This document shows, one piece after another, positions 7,258 to 15,157 of a DNA stretch of 50,278 nucleotides. The DNA is taken from positions 1-50,278 of the forward strand of contig DATKKE010000009.1 in the NCBI GenBank assembly GCA_035543455.1, written 5' to 3'. The DNA is from CAIKOD01 sp035543455. GTDB lineage: Archaea > Halobacteriota > Methanomicrobia > Methanomicrobiales > Methanospirillaceae. A model generated the notes under the pieces. The model was given only the letters and a program-made list of their open reading frames with translations, ran no database searches and had not been told where the DNA came from. The position numbers and the translations under genes are program-made. Each line of letters starts with the position of its first letter. Positions within the stretch are counted from its first letter, which is position 1.

Positions 7258-8868
7258 TCATGCAGCTGGTTTGGACATGACCTCGCGTTCTTCATCGGTC
7301 AGGCTGGCCAGCACTTCGGCGGTCTTCCCGATCATGAAAATCTTACCGCCCCGCATCAGGGCGATCCGGTCGCATATGTCCCGTACAAATTCCATGTCAT
7401 GCGAGACTACGATAAAGGTCTCATCCATCTCATCCCGGGAATGCATGATGGAGTGCTTTACATCGAGTTTAGTGATGGGATCCATTGTCCCTGTCGGTTC
7501 GTCAAGGATAACTAGCCTCGGTTCCCGTATGAGGACCTGGGCAAGGGCGACCCTGTGTTTTTCACCCTCGGAGAGCTGCGAAGGATAACGGTCAAGTATG
7601 TCTCTGCTCTTGTCCTCGGTAAACCCGGCCATCCGTAACGTGATAACAGCCTTCCGGATTGCAAGTTCTTTTGGGAATTCAAGGCCGATGGCATCGGTCA
7701 GGTTGTCAAGTACGGTCCTGTGGGGAAACAGGTCGTATTCCTGGTGAAGCAGGCCGATATACCCCTTGGCCCTCCCTCTGTTCTCGATTCCGGGTTTCGT
7801 CATATCGACCCATTCATCCCCGATTTTAATATTCATCTCCCCGGACGTGGGTTCGATGATCCCTGCAATAATCCTTGACAGGGTGGTCTTCCCGGCCCCG
7901 CTCTTACCGATTATGCCAAATATCTCCCTGGTATAAACGTCGAACGTGACCCCGTTCACTGCCTTCACCACGCCCCTGTCGACAGAGATATACCGTTTCA
8001 TCACGTCCCGTGCGGCCAGGATCTTTTCACCGAATTCCGGAGTTTCATAATGTTCCTGGTCGCTGTAATCCTTCATGAATTTCGCAATGATTTCGGCAGG
8101 AGTCCCTAGCCCTGCTACTTTGCCGTCGACGAGGAGTATGGCCCTGTCAGCCACGTCCTCGATAACCTGGGAAAAATGTGACGTGACGACCATGCCCATA
8201 TCGTTTGTTTTTGCGGCATCGAGGAGCATGGAATGCACGATTTTGGCCGTTTCCGGGTCGAGTGTCCCGGTCGGTTCATCGGCAAACAGGACAAAAGGCT
8301 CCTTGGCAAGCTGGCGGGCCAGGACGACACGCTGCTTTTCCCCGCCCGAAAGGTCCCTCGCGATGTGCATCATCCTGTGCGATAAACGCACCTGGTCGAG
8401 GAGGTCTGCCGCCCGGCCTATGGATTTTTCAGTTGGATAATCGATGTCGTCGAGTGCATGGAGGACATTTTCAATGACCCTGTCATTACCGTAAAGAGCG
8501 AACGTCCGCTGGAACATGATTGCAGTCCGGCTCATTATCCGGCGTTTCATCGCCTCGTTTGCGTCGCTCCAGAAGTCTATATCGGCCGCTTTGAGCGTTC
8601 CTCCGCATTTTGGGCAGGACTGGCCTCTTTTACTGGGGACATCGACATAATCGCAGGTATCGCAGGAAGCGATGTGATAAATAATGGAACCACTCGTGGG
8701 GGGCTGTTCCACACCGCGCATCAGTTGCATCAAAACAGTCTTTCCTGCGCCGCTCCTTCCGATAATTCCCAGTATTTCTCCCTCGGAAAGCTCAAAAGAT
8801 ATTGTATCGAGGACTCGTTTTCCGTCGAAATCCATGCACAGGTTCTCTACGGATATTAATGGGGTCAT
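7258..8868 (-). CDS. atwA: Methyl-coenzyme M reductase system component A2 (double ABC ATPase)
   Basis: This 536-residue soluble protein has two ABC ATPase modules and no membrane segment. Module 1 has Walker A GRSGAGKT (37-44), signature LSGGEKQR (173-180) and Walker B ending in E198; module 2 has GKSGAGKT (321-328), LSEGEKHR (432-439) and E457. A zinc-ribbon-like insertion with C69xxC72 and C85xxC88 sits in module 1 between Walker A and the Q-loop, which is typical of component A2 rather than of transporters. A2 supplies the ATP hydrolysis for reductive activation of methyl-coenzyme M reductase. It is the first gene of the seven-gene operon, with a strong TATA box at 8909-8920 and a ribosome binding site (AGGTGATG) a few bases before the ATG at 8868. 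All catalytic residues are present. Confidence 0.96.
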   Translation of the reverse strand: MTPLISVENLCMDFDGKRVLDTISFELSEGEILGIIGRSGAGKTVLMQLMRGVEQPPTSGSIIYHIASCDTCDYVDVPSKRGQSCPKCGGTLKAADIDFWSDANEAMKRRIMSRTAIMFQRTFALYGNDRVIENVLHALDDIDYPTEKSIGRAADLLDQVRLSHRMMHIARDLSGGEKQRVVLARQLAKEPFVLFADEPTGTLDPETAKIVHSMLLDAAKTNDMGMVVTSHFSQVIEDVADRAILLVDGKVAGLGTPAEIIAKFMKDYSDQEHYETPEFGEKILAARDVMKRYISVDRGVVKAVNGVTFDVYTREIFGIIGKSGAGKTTLSRIIAGIIEPTSGEMNIKIGDEWVDMTKPGIENRGRAKGYIGLLHQEYDLFPHRTVLDNLTDAIGLEFPKELAIRKAVITLRMAGFTEDKSRDILDRYPSQLSEGEKHRVALAQVLIREPRLVILDEPTGTMDPITKLDVKHSIMHSRDEMDETFIVVSHDMEFVRDICDRIALMRGGKIFMIGKTAEVLASLTDEEREVMSKPAA

Positions 8869-8908
8869 TCATCACCTGATTAGCTAATGTAGCGTAGTGG
8901 CATATTAC

Positions 8909-8920
8909 CTTTTATATAGG
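8909..8920 (-). promoter_or_regulatory. TATA box of the atwA-mmp operon
   Basis: On the minus strand the sequence reads CCTATATAAAAG, a near-ideal archaeal TATA box. Transcription would start about 26 bp downstream, near 8889, giving a 5' leader of roughly 20 nt with the ribosome binding site. It lies directly beyond the stop codon of the upstream HAD gene, so the operon has its own promoter. Confidence 0.75.
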
Positions 8921-8922
8921 TG

Positions 8923-9744
8923 TCAGGCAGATCCCGGGGCCTGTAATTTTTTTACGATTTCGACAACTTCCGAAACACTCTTCACGACGTGTTCCGCAGC
9001 TTGATACAGTTCTTCAGTCTTTCCCCCTGCCTGTTCTTCGGTTAGAATTGCAATATCGGCCATCTTCATGGCACAGAGGTCGTTGATGCTGTCGCCTACC
9101 ATCACGATCGTATCGTATTCGCACTTGAGGTCGGCTACGATCTGGGCCTTTACTAAAGGTGTCGCTACGCCGTATACCCTGTCCCGGGGGATACCAAGGT
9201 AATCTGCAATACGTTCCAGTTTCGCGGTCCGGTCTCCCGATGCGATGAATGTCGGGATTCCCATACGGTGCAGGGCGGTGATTGCTTCTTTCGCTCCTTC
9301 AAACGGCCTGCCGCCCGTGGTGACCGTATATTCGATACAATGGAGCGCCGTGTTGAGGATCACCCCGCTGTTCATGGTCACGACTGCCTCGCGACTGCAG
9401 GTTCTCCAGACGTCTCTGATGCATTGCTGAAGGTCACCGACCATGGCTGTTTTGTCATTATAAAGCATATCCCCGATCTCTTCGGCTGTGATAACCTTTC
9501 TCGTGCAGCTGATCCCGAACCCTGCATTGTGGTCAAGAAGGAGTTGCGAAAGAAGGAGGCCGGGAGAGGCTTCGATCACGTCACGCGAATGAATGTGCAC
9601 CACAACGAGGACCCTGTCCGGTGAACTGAATGTCAGCATCGTCGTTTCAACGCCGGGAAGCAGTTCGTTGTGAAGGACATCTTTGGCGACACGGTAGGTG
9701 TGAAGCAGGGTACCCGCACTATCAAATACGACTGCGACAGACAT
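8923..9744 (-). CDS. Soluble P-type-ATPase-like HAD protein
   Basis: This 273-residue protein has a HAD core of the P-type ATPase kind without any membrane segment. Motif I is FDSAGTLL with D8 as the likely nucleophile; the second Asp of ordinary HAD phosphatases (DxD) is Ala here, as in P-type ATPases, where that position is Thr. Motif II is in FIASGDRTAK, motif III in MVGDSINDLCAMKMADI. A long insert (about residues 20-135) between motifs I and II would form the cap. Length and motif layout match the small soluble P-type-like ATPase of Methanocaldococcus (MJ0968 type), which has phosphatase or ATPase activity; the physiological substrate is unknown. It sits upstream of atwA in the same direction and divergent from the R15P isomerase, with a GGGGAG site before its ATG. 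A link to MCR activation is possible but unproven. Confidence 0.82.
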   Translation of the reverse strand: MSVAVVFDSAGTLLHTYRVAKDVLHNELLPGVETTMLTFSSPDRVLVVVHIHSRDVIEASPGLLLSQLLLDHNAGFGISCTRKVITAEEIGDMLYNDKTAMVGDLQQCIRDVWRTCSREAVVTMNSGVILNTALHCIEYTVTTGGRPFEGAKEAITALHRMGIPTFIASGDRTAKLERIADYLGIPRDRVYGVATPLVKAQIVADLKCEYDTIVMVGDSINDLCAMKMADIAILTEEQAGGKTEELYQAAEHVVKSVSEVVEIVKKLQAPGSA

Positions 9745-9802
9745 GGCAAATAACTCCCCATAAACTCTATTTAGTCAGCTATCCTTGAATGAATGAAGCT
9801 GG

Positions 9803-10759
9803 ATGGTTCTTACTGAAACCCGGAAGAAGATAAAGAGCATGGAGATCAGGGGAGCGGGGCGTATCGCCCGTGCTGCGGTCGAAGCCCTTGCCGACCATGC
9901 AGAGTCCCTGGACTCATCAGATATAAACCGCTTCCGAAAAGAAATGGAATCTGCTGCTGAATCGCTTGTCAGTACACGTCCAACCGCCGTCTCCCTTCCC
10001 AATGCAGTTCATATCGTGATGGATGCCATGGCTGGCCAAGATTCGGTTGCAGGGGCCAGAATGGCAATCAGGAAGAAAGCCAATGAATTTATTGGTTCTT
10101 CGCGGGACGCCGTAGAACGAATAGCACAAATCGGGGCCAGGCATATTCGCGATGGCGATACCATCCTGACACACTGCAATTCCGAAGCCGCATTGTCGTG
10201 TATTATCGAGGCCGCCCGGGAAGGAAAAGATATTACCGTTTTTGCAACAGAAGTCAGGCCCAGGAACCAGGGACTGGCCACGATCAGGGTACTCAACGAT
10301 GCCGGGATAAAGACGAATTTCATCGTCGATTCGGCGGTACGTTCATTTATCAACGGGGTCGACCTGGTCATCACGGGGGCTGATGCAGTAGCCGTGAACG
10401 GGGCAGTGGTAAACAAGATAGGAACTTCACAGATCGCCCTTGCCGCCCATGAAGCGAGGACCAGTTTCCTTGTTGCAGCCGAAACATACAAATTCGCGCC
10501 GAGAACAATTCTTGGGGAAATGATCGAGATAGAAGAACGCCCTGCGGGAGAGGTGCTCCCCGATCAGATTGCAAAAGAATTACCTCAGGTAACGGTAAGG
10601 AACCCTGCATTCGATGTAACCCCGGCAGAATATATCGACCTCATCGTAACCGAGGCCGGGGCGATTCCTCCCCAGATGGCCTATATCATTATCAGGGATT
10701 ATCTTCACTGGGAGATACAGGAGTTCAAATATGAATTTGGGATGAAACACCATGACTAG
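9803..10759 (+). CDS. Ribose-1,5-bisphosphate isomerase (eIF2B-like family)
   Basis: A 318-residue protein of the eIF2B-alpha/MtnA superfamily. It converts ribose 1,5-bisphosphate to ribulose 1,5-bisphosphate in the archaeal nucleoside/AMP degradation pathway. The catalytic pair described for the Thermococcus enzyme (Cys133, Asp202) corresponds to C125 in THCNSEAALS and D194 in VITGADAVAVNG, with the same spacing. The N-terminal RGAGRIARAAVEAL also matches the R15P isomerase subgroup rather than translation factors. I keep the ATG at 9803; the next Met (9839) would cut the first helix. Its stop codon overlaps the ribosome binding site of the RuBisCO gene 16 bp downstream, so substrate supply and carboxylation are coupled. 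The third enzyme of the pathway, AMP phosphorylase, is not in this window. Confidence 0.93.
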   Translation: MVLTETRKKIKSMEIRGAGRIARAAVEALADHAESLDSSDINRFRKEMESAAESLVSTRPTAVSLPNAVHIVMDAMAGQDSVAGARMAIRKKANEFIGSSRDAVERIAQIGARHIRDGDTILTHCNSEAALSCIIEAAREGKDITVFATEVRPRNQGLATIRVLNDAGIKTNFIVDSAVRSFINGVDLVITGADAVAVNGAVVNKIGTSQIALAAHEARTSFLVAAETYKFAPRTILGEMIEIEERPAGEVLPDQIAKELPQVTVRNPAFDVTPAEYIDLIVTEAGAIPPQMAYIIIRDYLHWEIQEFKYEFGMKHHD

Positions 10760-10774
10760 GGGTGAACGTCAGGC

Positions 10775-11974
10775 ATGTCAGATGTAATCGCAACATACTA
10801 TTTCAGGCCGGGAAAGGGTACATCTCCTGGGGAAGCTGCCCAGGCACTGGCCGATGAGGAGACGACAGGAACCTGGACCGGTATATCGACGAGAATGGAT
10901 TACGTGAAGCGACTCGATGGCGTCGTCCTCGATGTGCATGCTTCTGGTCCCGGATACCTTGCGAAAATCAGCTACCCGGGTGAAATTTTTGAACCCGGGA
11001 ATATTCCCCAGTACCTTTCCGTCGTGGCCGGGAACCTGTTCGGACTTTCGAGGCTCGAAGTTGTCCGCCTCCTCGATTTCGACCTGCCGGAAAACCTGGT
11101 TCCCTTCAAAGGGCCTAAATTCGGTATCCACGGGGTCCGTCGCATAGTTGGGACTAATAAAAGGCCGCATGTCGGGACGATTATCAAGCCCAAAGTTGGC
11201 CTGACACCAGAAGATACTGCGGCGGTCGCATACCAGGCCGCGATCGGTGGCGTCGACCTGATCAAGGATGACGAGACGCTCACGAACCAGAAATTCTGCC
11301 CGATCGACGAACGCCTGCCGAAGGTCATGGACAGCCTCGACGAGGCACGGGATGAAACAGGGCAACAGGTGCTTTATGCGGTCAATATTACAACGCGGGG
11401 GGATCGGATTGTTGAACTGGCCGAGCATGTAATTGATCTTGGTGCGAATATGGTGATGGTGGACGTAATTACTGCAGGGTTCAGTGCACTCCAGGCACTT
11501 GGGGAGAACCAGTCGGTAAAAGTCCCAATCCATGTTCACAGGACAATGCACGCCGCAATGACAAGGAATCCCGAACACGGTATTGCCATGCGGCCGTTCG
11601 CCCGGCTTGTCAGGATGCTCGGGGGCGACCAGCTGCATACGGGAACGGTAAGCGGGAAAATGGCACATGCGGCAGAAGAAGTGATTGGCGACAACCGCGT
11701 ACTCACTGAACAGTATGGATGTATCCGACCCACGTTCCCGGTATCCAGCGGGGGGTTGCACCCGGGAAAAGTCTCCAGAGAACTATCCGTTCTCGGGACC
11801 GATATCACGCTCCAGGCTGGCGGGGGAATACACGGTCATCCGGGAGGAACCGCAGCAGGTGCGAAGGCGATGCGGCAGGCCGTCGATGCATTTATGGCGG
11901 GAATCCCTGCGCCTGAATATGCCAAAGACCATTTCGAGCTTGAACAGGCACTTAAACTATGGGGAACCGGCTGA
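10775..11974 (+). CDS. rbcL: Form III ribulose-1,5-bisphosphate carboxylase, large subunit
   Basis: At 399 residues this is shorter than plant-type RuBisCO and has the archaeal form III pattern. Active-site residues are present: K138 in GTIIKPKVGL, the carbamylated lysine K164 with D166 and E167 in LIKDDETL, H255-R256 in HVHRTMHA, H288 in QLHTGTV, loop-6 K295 in GTVSGKMAH, S324-G327 in SSGGLHPG and the phosphate-binding GGG at 349-351. It is therefore expected to be active, carboxylating RuBP to two 3-phosphoglycerate. The source of RuBP is the isomerase encoded just upstream. No small-subunit gene is present, as usual for form III. A strong site AGGGGTGA (10758-10765) overlaps the upstream stop codon. 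In some Methanomicrobiales the enzyme also works with phosphoribulokinase; none is encoded here. Confidence 0.95.
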   Translation: MSDVIATYYFRPGKGTSPGEAAQALADEETTGTWTGISTRMDYVKRLDGVVLDVHASGPGYLAKISYPGEIFEPGNIPQYLSVVAGNLFGLSRLEVVRLLDFDLPENLVPFKGPKFGIHGVRRIVGTNKRPHVGTIIKPKVGLTPEDTAAVAYQAAIGGVDLIKDDETLTNQKFCPIDERLPKVMDSLDEARDETGQQVLYAVNITTRGDRIVELAEHVIDLGANMVMVDVITAGFSALQALGENQSVKVPIHVHRTMHAAMTRNPEHGIAMRPFARLVRMLGGDQLHTGTVSGKMAHAAEEVIGDNRVLTEQYGCIRPTFPVSSGGLHPGKVSRELSVLGTDITLQAGGGIHGHPGGTAAGAKAMRQAVDAFMAGIPAPEYAKDHFELEQALKLWGTG

Positions 11975-11992
11975 ACCGGCGAGGTTGATACA

Positions 11993-12814
11993 GTGAAAAT
12001 ACCATTTACCAAACTGAACGGCAATGGCAATGATTTTATCCTGATTGACGAATATGACGATGTTATCATACCCGATCCGATGAAAGGGGAATTTGCGGGC
12101 TCGTTCTGTGACCGGCATTTCGGTATCGGGGCGGATGGCGTTCTCTACCTGTCAAAAGCACAATCCACGGGGGATTTAGCGATGCGGTTGTTTCAACCTG
12201 ACCAGAGCGAGGCAGAGATGTGCGGCAATGGTATCCGGTGTTTCGTGAAATATGCCTTTGACCATCATCATGTCGGGGAAAAATGCATTATCGAGACCAA
12301 AGCTGGTCTTATACCCGTTACAATCCGGTACATCGATGACGATTTCATGGCAGATGTCCTGATGACGGATCCGGCGTTCGACCGCAGCGTCATCCCTGCC
12401 ACCGGGACTGGAGAATATAAAGAAATTATTGCCGGTTATGAGGTATTCGCGGTCAATACGGGTGTCCCGCACGCTGTGATTTTTGTTGATAGCGTTGAAT
12501 CTGTCGCATTGGAGACGGTCGCACCGGGGATCAGGTACCATCCGACATTTCCGATGGGGGCGAATGTCGATTTTGTTGAGAAAAATGGAGAAGACTCCAT
12601 TAGAATCAGGACGTATGAACGTGGTGTCGAGGCGGAGACCCTGTCGTGCGGAACCGGTGCAACGGCCAGTGCCGCTGTCGCCCACAAAGCAGGGTTGGTC
12701 GGCGAGACCGTGCATGTAGACACGGAAGGGGGCCCGCTCATTATCAGGCTCGGCAAAGAGACACATCTCGAGGGCCCTGCAAGCACGGTATTTACCGGTG
12801 AAATAACCTTCTGA
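11993..12814 (+). CDS. dapF: Diaminopimelate epimerase
   Basis: A 273-residue enzyme that converts LL- to meso-diaminopimelate in lysine biosynthesis. It has the N-terminal FTKLNGNGNDFI, the first catalytic cysteine C77 in EMCGNGIRC and the second C219 in TLSCGTGATASA, so both acid/base cysteines are in place. Length is typical. The start is GTG at 11993, with GAGGT seven bases upstream and the canonical MKIPFTKLNGNGND following directly. The gene lies 18 bp after the RuBisCO gene and is likely on the same transcript, although the pathways are not obviously related. A short T6 run just after the stop codon (12815-12820) may end transcription, and the inverted-repeat element A lies 80 bp beyond. 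Confidence 0.95.
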   Translation: MKIPFTKLNGNGNDFILIDEYDDVIIPDPMKGEFAGSFCDRHFGIGADGVLYLSKAQSTGDLAMRLFQPDQSEAEMCGNGIRCFVKYAFDHHHVGEKCIIETKAGLIPVTIRYIDDDFMADVLMTDPAFDRSVIPATGTGEYKEIIAGYEVFAVNTGVPHAVIFVDSVESVALETVAPGIRYHPTFPMGANVDFVEKNGEDSIRIRTYERGVEAETLSCGTGATASAAVAHKAGLVGETVHVDTEGGPLIIRLGKETHLEGPASTVFTGEITF

Positions 12815-12900
12815 TTTTTTGGCTGGTATGAAAAAGTCAGACCGGGAGTCAATAACCCTTTCTTTTTCATGTGCATCTATGAGCAAAAGGGCTCATAGCG

Positions 12901-13211
12901 CGCTCTGTTGAATTCCTCGCTGTGTTTATACCTTACGTCGGCAGGAGGGGTTTCACCCCCCCTCCCTGCCCCTCCCCCATCAGGATAGCCATTGGAAAAG
13001 GTTACAGGCGTGATGAAGCAGAAAGATAATTGTTCAGATCGTTGCGATGACGTTGTATTACCAGGATCAGCTCATGATAATACAAAAGAATCGTATGCGC
13101 CCCCGCCCCCAAAGGGGGCAGGGCTGGCGCAAGGAGGGTCCATCAGAGTAAGAAATTGGTCGCTGAAATGTGACTATACCTTTATTAATTTCAGGATTTC
13201 AACAGAAACCG
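12901..13211. mobile_element. MITE-like inverted-repeat element, copy A
   Basis: This 311-bp non-coding element lies between dapF and radB. Its left end starts CGCTCTGTTGAATTCC and its right end, read on the minus strand, starts CGGTTTCTGTTGAAATCC, so the ends are imperfect terminal inverted repeats. The inside holds two GC-rich hairpins, one at about 12942-12968 (GGAGGGG arm) and one at about 13101-13140 (GCCCCC/GGGGGC). A related copy in the opposite orientation is at 42688-43020. Best conserved inside is the stretch around 12970-12996, which reads CCCTCCCCCATCAGGAT then GCCATTGGAAAAGG in both copies, and AATTGTTCAGATC near 13025. A 75-codon frame (12992-13219) inside is not conserved as protein. 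No transposase is in the window. No target-site duplication is visible at this copy. Confidence 0.6.
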
Positions 13212-13241
13212 ATTTTTAATAATAATCTGGGTGATTGGCAC

Positions 13242-13925
13242 CTAATCAACTTTTTTTATCCCATCACCCGTGATGACAAAATTAAAAGAACCTCCTGGCG
13301 GGATAGACCGGTGCTTGGTGAGCGTCGCTCGCCGTAACCCGTTCTCCGCCCGTGTCAGGCGTATAATTGCCTTGGATATATGTTCAAGCGCTGTACCTCC
13401 GAGTGCCATATAGACATTGGTCGTTGTATCCACGTAGACCTGGTTTGTTACCACTACCGGGATCCCGTACCGTTTGCCGAGGCCCAGCAGATGGACGATC
13501 TGCCGGGTCAGTTTCTGCATCGCATCTTTTCCCCTCGAAAGATCGGTCCTGTACAGGGCGGTAGCCGAGTCAACAATTATCAAACCCACGTTTTTTGTTT
13601 TCAGTACCGTATCGGTCCCTGCGATCATGATCCCCTGCTGGTCGAAATCATTGGGCTCGTAAATGTAGAGATTTTCAGCGAGCGAGGCGGCGTCATCCCC
13701 TGCTACCTGTGAGAACCGTTCGACCGAAAAACCCTCGGTATCGAAAAAAAGCACGGATTTACTTGATCTCAGACAGGTGACGGCAAATATGATCGATAAC
13801 GTGCTCTTCCCCGATGCCGGCTCTCCATAGATTTGGGTAATAGTGCCCGGTTCGAACCCTCCGTGCAGGAGAAGGTCGATATCAGGGCTACCTGTTGGGA
13901 CCCGTTCCTGTTCCGTTTTGTTCAC
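13242..13925 (-). CDS. radB: DNA repair and recombination protein RadB
   Basis: At 227 residues this is the short archaeal RecA/RadA paralog RadB: a lone ATPase core without the N-terminal helix-hairpin-helix domain of RadA. Walker A is GEPASGKS (34-41) and Walker B lies in GLIIVDSATAL. VVTNQVYVDTTTNVYMALGG and LTRAENGLRRATLTKHR are typical of the family. RadB binds RadA and DNA and modulates homologous recombination; its own strand exchange is weak or absent. The start at 13925 lies inside the end of larC (38 bp overlap); the N-terminal VPTGSPDIDLLLHGGFEPG is needed for the fold, so a later start is unlikely. It is downstream of larC and probably transcribed with it. Confidence 0.93.
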   Translation of the reverse strand: MNKTEQERVPTGSPDIDLLLHGGFEPGTITQIYGEPASGKSTLSIIFAVTCLRSSKSVLFFDTEGFSVERFSQVAGDDAASLAENLYIYEPNDFDQQGIMIAGTDTVLKTKNVGLIIVDSATALYRTDLSRGKDAMQKLTRQIVHLLGLGKRYGIPVVVTNQVYVDTTTNVYMALGGTALEHISKAIIRLTRAENGLRRATLTKHRSIPPGGSFNFVITGDGIKKVD

Positions 13926-15111
13926 CCGCCGGAGGATTCATAAATTTCTCCCTCGCACGCTCCTCGATGATGACTGCGACCTCGCGGGCCGGGATACCCG
14001 AAGAGGCCGAGATATCCCTGACGGCATCGAACTCTGCTTTCAGCATGTAACACCGCCCATCTATCCAGCCACATTTCACCGGGACATCCCTGATGCTGCC
14101 GGCGATATCGACCGTGACCACCTCCTCGGTCCGATCGGCGATGAACCGGTGGACTGATGGGATGCAGCGGACCCCGAGGGTCCCGAGCTGCTCGGCCATG
14201 GCTTTTGCCAGCATTCCCGAGTCCTCACACCTGCAGATTACCCGGACCAGGTATCCCCCACGTCCCTTTTTCATCATACAGGGAATTGCACTGACATCGC
14301 GGGCCCCGAGGTCCATCAGTACCCGGATGGTGTTCCCGATCACTTCACCGCTGACGTCATCAACAGTAGTCTCGAGAATATCAACCGAATCTCCTGCCAT
14401 ATCACCTTCTGTTTCAAGCAACATGGCCATCAGCACATTGGGGACGTCTTCTGATTCCCTCGTTCCCGCTCCGTATCCAACCCCTTTGACAACCCATACA
14501 CCAGACCCCCTGTGAGACGCGGTATAAAATTCGGCAAGAAGAGCGGCCCCTGTCGGCGTGCAGAGCTCGCCGTCCGCCGGTGTGCCGAACCTGACCGGTA
14601 TGCACGAGGATGAGAGAATAGCCATGGTTGCGGGTGCCGGAACGGGCAGGATCCCGTGACCTGTCCGTATGGTCCCACCCCCAAGGGCAAGTTCACTGAC
14701 CGAAACTGCGTCTGGTTTCAGGTTATGGAGGGCAGTACAGGCACCGATGACATCAGCGATGGCATCATCGGCCCCGACTTCATGAAAATGAGGTTTTCCC
14801 CCGTGGACCATTGCCTCGGCATCGGCAATCCTCTTAAAAACCCGTAATGCAAGATCGATGGCTGCCTGAGGAGCATCCGCTCCCCGTACCTTTTCTATTA
14901 CTTCATCGAGGGTCCTCCTTTCGGGTGATGCATGGGTGTCTACTTGAATCGCCCGGATCCCGTTTTTCGTGACGAGACGAATCGAAGGTTCCGTAACTAC
15001 CGATTGCATAGCGTTCCTGACGGGTTCCTGGTCTGCCCCAAGCGACAGGAGCGAAGCGGTGATCATGTCACCAGCGGCACCGTGAAATGCGTTGAAGAGG
15101 AGATATCGCAT
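13888..15111 (-). CDS. larC: LarC-like nickel insertion protein (DUF111 family)
   Basis: This 407-residue protein is of the LarC family, whose bacterial member is a CTP-dependent cyclometallase that inserts nickel into pyridinium-3,5-bisthiocarboxylate mononucleotide to make the nickel-pincer cofactor. Family stretches are MRYLLFNAFHGAAGDMITAS at the N-terminus, KPHFHEVGADDAIADVIGA with the metal-type histidines, ELCTPTGAALLAEF, and NVLMAMLLETEG. I chose the ATG at 15111 because LarC proteins begin with this stretch; the longer frame to 15177 would run into the cdc48 gene. A minus-strand TATA element at 15139-15146 predicts a nearly leaderless message. LarB and LarE are not in the window, so the actual substrate in this methanogen is open. 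radB follows with a 38-bp overlap. Confidence 0.9.
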   Translation of the reverse strand: MRYLLFNAFHGAAGDMITASLLSLGADQEPVRNAMQSVVTEPSIRLVTKNGIRAIQVDTHASPERRTLDEVIEKVRGADAPQAAIDLALRVFKRIADAEAMVHGGKPHFHEVGADDAIADVIGACTALHNLKPDAVSVSELALGGGTIRTGHGILPVPAPATMAILSSSCIPVRFGTPADGELCTPTGAALLAEFYTASHRGSGVWVVKGVGYGAGTRESEDVPNVLMAMLLETEGDMAGDSVDILETTVDDVSGEVIGNTIRVLMDLGARDVSAIPCMMKKGRGGYLVRVICRCEDSGMLAKAMAEQLGTLGVRCIPSVHRFIADRTEEVVTVDIAGSIRDVPVKCGWIDGRCYMLKAEFDAVRDISASSGIPAREVAVIIEERAREKFMNPPAGEQNGTGTGPNR

Positions 15112-15124
15112 GATTCTAACATTA

Positions 15125-15147
15125 CTTATAAATCCCTGCATATATGA
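15125..15147. promoter_or_regulatory. Interleaved divergent TATA elements for larC and cdc48
   Basis: Only 46 bp separate the larC and cdc48 start codons. TTATAAAT at 15126-15133 is placed about 28 bp before the cdc48 ATG, and CATATATG at 15139-15146 about 30 bp before the larC ATG on the other strand. Both predict leaderless or nearly leaderless transcripts, and the two pre-initiation complexes would overlap, so the two directions probably exclude each other. Confidence 0.55.
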
Positions 15148-15157
15148 TCTTTGAGAC

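Noticed and set aside
10778..11761. 327-codon frame antisense to the RuBisCO gene
   Set aside because: It mirrors the RuBisCO codons on the other strand, has odd composition (many Cys, His, Arg) and resembles nothing; RuBisCO is complete.
12992..13219. 75-codon frame in element A
   Set aside because: The reading frame is not kept in the homologous copy B, so it is incidental.
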